Shown one piece after another: positions 59,578-64,000 of a DNA stretch of 64,000 bases. Source of the stretch: Scytolyngbya sp. HA4215-MV1 (GTDB lineage: Bacteria; Cyanobacteriota; Cyanobacteriia; Leptolyngbyales; Leptolyngbyaceae); the NCBI GenBank assembly GCA_019359045.1, contig JAHHIA010000003.1, positions 1 to 64,000 of the forward strand, written 5' to 3'. Made by a program: the position numbers and the translations under genes. Under the pieces are notes generated by a model. That model worked only from the letters and a program-made list of their open reading frames with translations, was not told where the DNA came from and made no database searches. How positions within the stretch are numbered: the stretch's first letter is position 1; every line of letters begins with the position of its first letter.

Positions 59578-60759
59578 ATGCCTTACGAACAACTCCCCCT
59601 CTCTACCTCAGCCCCCGTTCTTTCCTGGGCAAACCACGAGTTGGGACATGAAGAACTGAAAATGGCAAAAAATGTTGCCTCCCTGCCCTTCATTTTCAAA
59701 CATGTGTCCCTCATGCCTGACGTTCACCTGGGCAAAGGTGCTCTGGTCGGTTCTGTCATTGCCACGAAGGAAGCGATCATCCCCGCTGCGGTCGGCGTAG
59801 ATATTGGCTGCGGTATGTGCGCTATCAAAACGCCCTTTGTTGCCGATCAACTGGAAGGCAAGCTCAAGAAAATCCGTCAGGATATCGAAGCGTCCATTCC
59901 CGTTGGCTTCAACGACAACCCAGAAGTTGAAACCACCGCCAGCAATTGGCAAGGGTGGCAACGCTTCAAGGAACTGCACTCCGGTGTGCAAGACCTGCAA
60001 GTCAAAGCCATGAAGCAGATGGGTTCCCTCGGCGGCGGCAACCACTTTATTGAGGTGTGTCTAGACACAAACAACCAGGTCTGGCTCATGCTGCACTCCG
60101 GTTCTCGCAACATTGGCAACAAGTTGGCGCAATGCCATATCAGCACGGCGAGAGAACTGGCAAAACTAGCCGGCGACCGCTTGCCCGACCCTGACCTGGC
60201 ATACTTTGTTGCCCAGACCAACGAGTTCGATGCCTACTGGCGCGACCTACAGTGGGCACAAAACTACGCCCGAATGAATCGCGAAGTCATGATGGCACGC
60301 TTCAAGCGCTTGGTAGAAAAGCACCTGGTTGGCGGCAAACCCACCAAGCCCTTGCTATCGGTTAACTGTCACCATAACTACGCTGAAAAGGAAGTCCATT
60401 TTGGCGAAGAAGTGTATGTGACCCGCAAAGGAGCAGTGCGGGCGCGGACAGAAGACTACGGCATCATCCCTGGCTCCATGGGGGCAAAGTCCTTCATTGT
60501 AAAAGGCAAGGGAAGCCATGAGAGCTATTGCTCTTGCTCTCACGGTGCTGGACGGACCATGTCTCGCAACAAAGCAAAGCTCCACTTCACGCTGGATGAC
60601 CTAATCCAGCAAACCCAAGGGGTGGAGTGCCGCAAAGATCCTGGCATCCTGGATGAAATTCCGGGCGCTTATAAGCCGATCGACCAGGTCATGGCGAACC
60701 AGTCCGATTTGGTAGAAGTGGTCGCGACCCTTAAGCAAGTGGTTTGCGTCAAGGGCTAG
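59578..60759 (+). CDS. rtcB: RNA ligase RtcB
   Basis: 393 aa. Metal- and GMP-binding motifs are intact: PDVHLGKGALVGSV, VGVDIGCGMCAIKTP (Cys78), GGGNHFIEV, LHSGSRNIGNKLA and the guanylylated His in CSHGAGRTMSR. RtcB joins 2',3'-cyclic phosphate or 3'-phosphate ends to 5'-OH RNA with GTP and Mn. It repairs or splices tRNA and damaged RNA. No archease gene is nearby. It is monocistronic with a hairpin downstream. Confidence 0.95.
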   Translation: MPYEQLPLSTSAPVLSWANHELGHEELKMAKNVASLPFIFKHVSLMPDVHLGKGALVGSVIATKEAIIPAAVGVDIGCGMCAIKTPFVADQLEGKLKKIRQDIEASIPVGFNDNPEVETTASNWQGWQRFKELHSGVQDLQVKAMKQMGSLGGGNHFIEVCLDTNNQVWLMLHSGSRNIGNKLAQCHISTARELAKLAGDRLPDPDLAYFVAQTNEFDAYWRDLQWAQNYARMNREVMMARFKRLVEKHLVGGKPTKPLLSVNCHHNYAEKEVHFGEEVYVTRKGAVRARTEDYGIIPGSMGAKSFIVKGKGSHESYCSCSHGAGRTMSRNKAKLHFTLDDLIQQTQGVECRKDPGILDEIPGAYKPIDQVMANQSDLVEVVATLKQVVCVKG

Positions 60760-60792
60760 ACGATGTTTGGCTCGCGACAATTGACTATAGAT

Positions 60793-60840
60793 AACTGCCC
60801 CAGTTCGATGGACTCATTTGACCATCCAATTGGGGCAGTT
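60793..60840 (+). terminator. terminator-like hairpin after rtcB
   Basis: AACTGCCCCA (60793-60802) and TGGGGCAGTT (60831-60840) form a perfect outer stem of 10 bp, with GATGG/CCATC pairing further in. It lies 34 bases after the rtcB stop. Confidence 0.7.
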
Positions 60841-61282
60841 GTCTGAAGGAAGCGATGGAAAGCCCCGATCCTTCGATCGATCGTCTACACTGCGGATATT
60901 GCCCACTCCGTCTGTAAAGCTTTGATATAAAGCGACACAATCGGAAAACTCGATCGCGTATCTTGGAATCGGCGATCCGAGGATAGTTGATTGACCCCTA
61001 AAAACTCCTTTTTCCCACACCGATTTGAATCTAGCAACCTCCCTGATTCTCTTAAAAACCAATCTTTTGACAGTCATTTCATGTAAATATCTGCAAAGTC
61101 TTTGCAAAGACTACACAGTCCCTTCAATCTTCTTGAGAAATTTCAGGTTAGCTTAGGAAAGAATTATGGGGCTATCTCACCCAGGCTGCTCATTGCATAG
61201 ATTGGCTAGAGATCAAGATTACAGGTTTTTGCAAGGCTAGATCGCCCCCCGTTCACAACGTCTACAGACAAGGATATTGAGG
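60841..61282. other. intergenic region upstream of gmd
   Basis: About 440 bases without a supported gene. It presumably holds the gmd-fcl promoter, but no clear consensus was recognised. A minus-strand frame here has no protein features. Confidence 0.4.
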
Positions 61283-62362
61283 ATGACGCAAGGGAAACGA
61301 GCGCTGATTACGGGCATTACTGGTCAAGATGGCTCTTACTTGAGCGAACTTTTGCTAGAAAAAAGCTACGAAGTTCACGGCATCATTCGACGCACTTCCA
61401 CGTTTAATACCGATCGCATCGATCACATGTATGAGGACCCCCACAACGAAGGGGCAAAGCTATTTTTGCACTATGGTGACTTGACCGACGGCACCACCCT
61501 GCGTCGCATTCTAGAAGAAATCAAACCCACAGAAATTTATAACCTGGGCGCTCAATCCCACGTTCGGGTAAGCTTTGATTCTCCCGAATATACCGTTGAT
61601 TCCGTGGGTATGGGCACACTCCGATTGTTGGAGGCAGTCCGCGACTACCAGCAACGCACTGGCATCGAAGTTCGCTTCTACCAGGCAGGCTCCTCGGAAA
61701 TGTTTGGTAAAGTCCAAGAGATTCCTCAAAAAGAAACGACTCCGTTTTATCCCCGTAGTCCCTACGCCTGTGCCAAAGTCTACGCCCACTGGCAAACGGT
61801 CAACTACCGCGAGTCGTACGGCTTATTCGCTAGCAACGGCATTCTGTTTAACCACGAATCACCCCGACGGGGCGAAACTTTCGTCACCCGCAAAATTACT
61901 CGCGCCGTTGCCCGCATTGTGGCTGGCAAGCAAAAGAAACTCTACATGGGGAATTTGGATGCCAAGCGCGACTGGGGTTACGCCAAGGACTATGTCAAGG
62001 CAATGTGGCTAATGTTGCAGCAGGAGCAGCCTGATGACTATGTTGTCGCAACTGGCGAAACTCACTCTGTCGAAGAATTTCTTGGCATTGCCTTCGGTCA
62101 TGTCAACCTCGACTGGCACGATTATGTAGAGTTTGATGAGCGCTACCTGCGTCCGGCAGAGGTCGAATTATTGATTGGAGACCCTGCCAAAGCCAAGCAA
62201 AAATTGGGTTGGGAACCAACCGTAACGTTTGAACAATTGGTCATTTTGATGGTAGAAGCTGACCTGAAAGCGTTGGGCTTGGTACCTCTGAATGGTCACA
62301 AACAACAACAGGTTCAAGATATTGCGACCGTCCGTCAGGGTGTGAGCGGTTTAATGTCCTAA
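61283..62362 (+). CDS. gmd: GDP-mannose 4,6-dehydratase
   Basis: 359 aa from ATG 61283. [20 protein letters not shown] is the NADP-binding start, [29 protein letters not shown] and [15 protein letters not shown] (catalytic Ser/Tyr/Lys) follow, with [19 protein letters not shown]. It oxidises and dehydrates GDP-mannose to GDP-4-keto-6-deoxymannose. The next gene, 128 bases downstream, completes the pathway to GDP-L-fucose for cell-surface glycans. Confidence 0.96.
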   Translation: MTQGKRALITGITGQDGSYLSELLLEKSYEVHGIIRRTSTFNTDRIDHMYEDPHNEGAKLFLHYGDLTDGTTLRRILEEIKPTEIYNLGAQSHVRVSFDSPEYTVDSVGMGTLRLLEAVRDYQQRTGIEVRFYQAGSSEMFGKVQEIPQKETTPFYPRSPYACAKVYAHWQTVNYRESYGLFASNGILFNHESPRRGETFVTRKITRAVARIVAGKQKKLYMGNLDAKRDWGYAKDYVKAMWLMLQQEQPDDYVVATGETHSVEEFLGIAFGHVNLDWHDYVEFDERYLRPAEVELLIGDPAKAKQKLGWEPTVTFEQLVILMVEADLKALGLVPLNGHKQQQVQDIATVRQGVSGLMS

Positions 62363-62395
62363 GTTCTGGAAGATCCACTTTCAGAGAAATCCCCA

Positions 62396-62425
62396 TTTCC
62401 AGAGATGCGATCGCGTCTCTGGAAA
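62396..62425. repeat. 30-bp palindrome centred on a HIP1 octamer
   Basis: TTTCCAGAGA and TCTCTGGAAA flank TGCGATCGCG, so the GCGATCGC octamer forms the centre of a nearly perfect palindrome. It lies between gmd and fcl and could attenuate transcription between them. Confidence 0.6.
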
Positions 62426-62490
62426 GTACAGTACGGTTATCCATAAATTACCTAGAATCTCTAGCCTATCCCCCTTTATAGGAGTGCCCC

Positions 62491-63444
62491 ATGACCTCCA
62501 CGCCTTTGGATCTGACCAACAAGCGCATTTTGGTGACAGGTGGAGCAGGCTTCCTGGGTCGCCAGGTGATTGCCCAACTCTGTCAAGCCGGAGCCGATCC
62601 TGAGAAAATCACGGTGCCGCGATCGCGCGATTGTGACCTGCGCCAGATGGAAAGCTGCAAACGTGCCGCCGATCAACAAGACATCATCGTTCACCTAGCT
62701 GCTCACGTGGGTGGTATCGGCTTGAACCAGGAAAAACCCGCCGAACTGTTCTACGACAACCTGATGATGGGCACCCAACTCATCCACGCTGCTTATGAAG
62801 CAGGTGTGCAGAAGTTCGTCTGCGTAGGCACCATCTGCGCCTATCCCAAATTCACCCCCGTTCCGTTCAAAGAAGATGACATCTGGAACGGCTACCCTGA
62901 AGAAACCAATGCCCCTTATGGCGTTGCCAAAAAAGCACTGCTGGTGCAACTCCAGTCCTATCGCCAACAGTATGGATTTGATGGAATCTATCTCTTGCCC
63001 GTCAACCTCTACGGTCCTGAAGACAATTTCGACCCACGTAGTTCCCATGTCATTCCTGCCCTAGTGCGTAAGGTGCATGAGGCACAACAGCGCGGTGATG
63101 CCCAAATCCCGGTTTGGGGTGATGGCAGCCCCACCCGCGAGTTTCTTTATTCGGAAGATGCTGCTCGTGGCATCGTCATGGGCACCCAGTTCTACAGCGA
63201 CCCGGAACCGGTCAACCTGGGAACAGGTTACGAAATCTCCATCAAAAACCTGATTGAACTGATCTGTGAACTGATGGAATACAAAGGCGAACTAGTCTGG
63301 CAAACCGACAAACCGAACGGTCAACCCCGGCGTTGTTTAGACACTCAACGCGCAAAGGAAAAGTTTGGCTTTGTCGCACAGGTAGAGTTTAAGCAAGGGC
63401 TGAAAAACACGATCGACTGGTATCGCCAGCACGCTGCTGAGTAA
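62491..63444 (+). CDS. fcl: GDP-L-fucose synthase
   Basis: 317 aa. [19 protein letters not shown] at the start, [54 protein letters not shown] (Tyr/Lys) and [20 protein letters not shown] are diagnostic. It epimerises and reduces the gmd product to GDP-L-fucose. It forms an operon with gmd and ends before a strong hairpin. Confidence 0.95.
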   Translation: MTSTPLDLTNKRILVTGGAGFLGRQVIAQLCQAGADPEKITVPRSRDCDLRQMESCKRAADQQDIIVHLAAHVGGIGLNQEKPAELFYDNLMMGTQLIHAAYEAGVQKFVCVGTICAYPKFTPVPFKEDDIWNGYPEETNAPYGVAKKALLVQLQSYRQQYGFDGIYLLPVNLYGPEDNFDPRSSHVIPALVRKVHEAQQRGDAQIPVWGDGSPTREFLYSEDAARGIVMGTQFYSDPEPVNLGTGYEISIKNLIELICELMEYKGELVWQTDKPNGQPRRCLDTQRAKEKFGFVAQVEFKQGLKNTIDWYRQHAAE

Positions 63445-63475
63445 AAATTCGCGAATTTTCTTCGCACCCTTGTAA

Positions 63476-63538
63476 AGATCCCCGATTTCTCAAACGCTCC
63501 TGCTTAGCATGGAGTTATAGCTGAGAAATCGGGGATCT
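63476..63538 (+). terminator. 17-bp perfect stem terminator after fcl
   Basis: AGATCCCCGATTTCTCA (63476-63492) pairs exactly with 63522-63538. The 29-base loop has its own small stem (GCTCC/GGAGT). A further 16-bp palindrome, AAAATTCGCGAATTTT, overlaps the fcl stop at 63444-63459. Confidence 0.75.
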
Positions 63539-63592
63539 GTCGTTTACAGGTCTCGATTGAATTGAAATATCAAAAATCAAGGATAGGAAAAA

Positions 63593-64000
63593 ATGAAATT
63601 ACAAAAATTGTCAGCGATCGGGTTAACTACTCTGGCGTTCTTCCCCAGCTTATGCTTGACTGCTCCTCAATCGGTTCAAGCACAAACTTGCAACTACTCT
63701 GCCGGTCGAGCCATCGGTGGGCAGAGTGTAAATGTTGATCTATGCTCGATTTCGCAAGCCAGTTCTCGCAGTATCGACTTTGTTTACTACTTGGGAAATG
63801 AGCGCGTTCAAAGTCAGGCAAATTGTGAAGCAGGCACCTGGACGACTTTTCCAGAACGATCGGTGCATCGTCCCCAATCTCAGGCAACCCAGAATATGTT
63901 GAAGGTGGTTTGTAGCTATCGGGCTTACAGCCCAACCTCTGATGTAGGCGTTGCCACCGTGTTCGATCCTCCTTCCAATGTCAGAACTGCCCCCAATGGC
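63593..64000 (+). CDS. secreted protein with probable SH3-like domain, 3' truncated by window
   Basis: 136 codons from ATG 63593 up to the window edge. The signal peptide is MKLQKLSAIGLTTLAFFPSL, with an A-x-A-like cleavage site near AQSVQAQ (SVQAQT). The mature part has conserved Cys residues (TCNYSAGRAIGG, VDLCSIS, ANCEAG, VVCSYRAY). The last residues DPPSNVRTAPNG open a bacterial SH3 domain. It is probably periplasmic; the function is unknown. Confidence 0.75.
   Translation, partial: MKLQKLSAIGLTTLAFFPSLCLTAPQSVQAQTCNYSAGRAIGGQSVNVDLCSISQASSRSIDFVYYLGNERVQSQANCEAGTWTTFPERSVHRPQSQATQNMLKVVCSYRAYSPTSDVGVATVFDPPSNVRTAPNG

Noticed and set aside
60814-61107. Minus-strand frame upstream of gmd
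   Set aside because: It overlaps the rtcB hairpin and shows no protein character.

Overview
The window reads as chromosome of a filamentous or Leptolyngbya-like cyanobacterium. It contains the start of psbA (photosystem II D1), ndhH of the NDH-1 complex, a Tab2-type photosystem translation factor, a deazaflavin synthase CofG, and very many GCGATCGC (HIP1) octamers. All calls come from reading the sequence and from knowledge of protein families; no database search was possible.

Layout. 1-19 kb is mostly core: psbA, a regulator-like protein, a LuxR-type regulator, cofG with two paralogous membrane TPR proteins, MTA phosphorylase, Tab2, a membrane GTPase, initiator tRNA-Met, a response regulator/histidine kinase pair, two alpha/beta hydrolases, SixA, an ABC exporter and a NurA nuclease. 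19.1-28.0 kb is an accessory block. It holds six sites with the architecture of integron attC recombination sites, all in the same (minus) orientation. Five lie just downstream of minus-strand genes: two isochorismatase-like hydrolases, a CLC channel, a PH-like membrane protein and a GNAT acetyltransferase. No integrase gene is visible, so this looks like a cassette cluster without an integrase (CALIN). 28.0-41.7 kb is a scrapyard-like redox island. It has F420-type reductases, GST, aldo/keto reductases, SDRs, NTF2-like proteins and an AraC regulator, mixed with MITEs, an IS481 relic, a RAYT/REP pair, internal duplications, a chimeric gene scar and several pseudogenes, and it ends in a MntA/HepT toxin-antitoxin pair.

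42-64 kb returns to core functions: a DUF1537 kinase, ndhH, an acyl-CoA-dehydrogenase-like protein, thrC flanked by two ubiquitin-like sulfur carriers, rpe, a subtilase, a HEAT-repeat protein, purB, a Na+/H+ antiporter, a small PAAR protein, a HAD phosphatase, a second NurA-domain protein, rtcB, and the gmd-fcl operon for GDP-L-fucose. The window ends inside a secreted SH3-like protein.

Likely working units are rpe-moaD; thrC with the CysO-like carrier and the dehydrogenase-like gene; gmd-fcl; the MarR/FAD-monooxygenase/NTF2/isochorismatase set; the HxlR/isochorismatase divergent pair; and the response regulator/kinase pair. The most noteworthy signals are the attC array, a 40-bp periodic repeat beside it, and two 27-bp-stem palindromes that differ by paired, compensatory changes.
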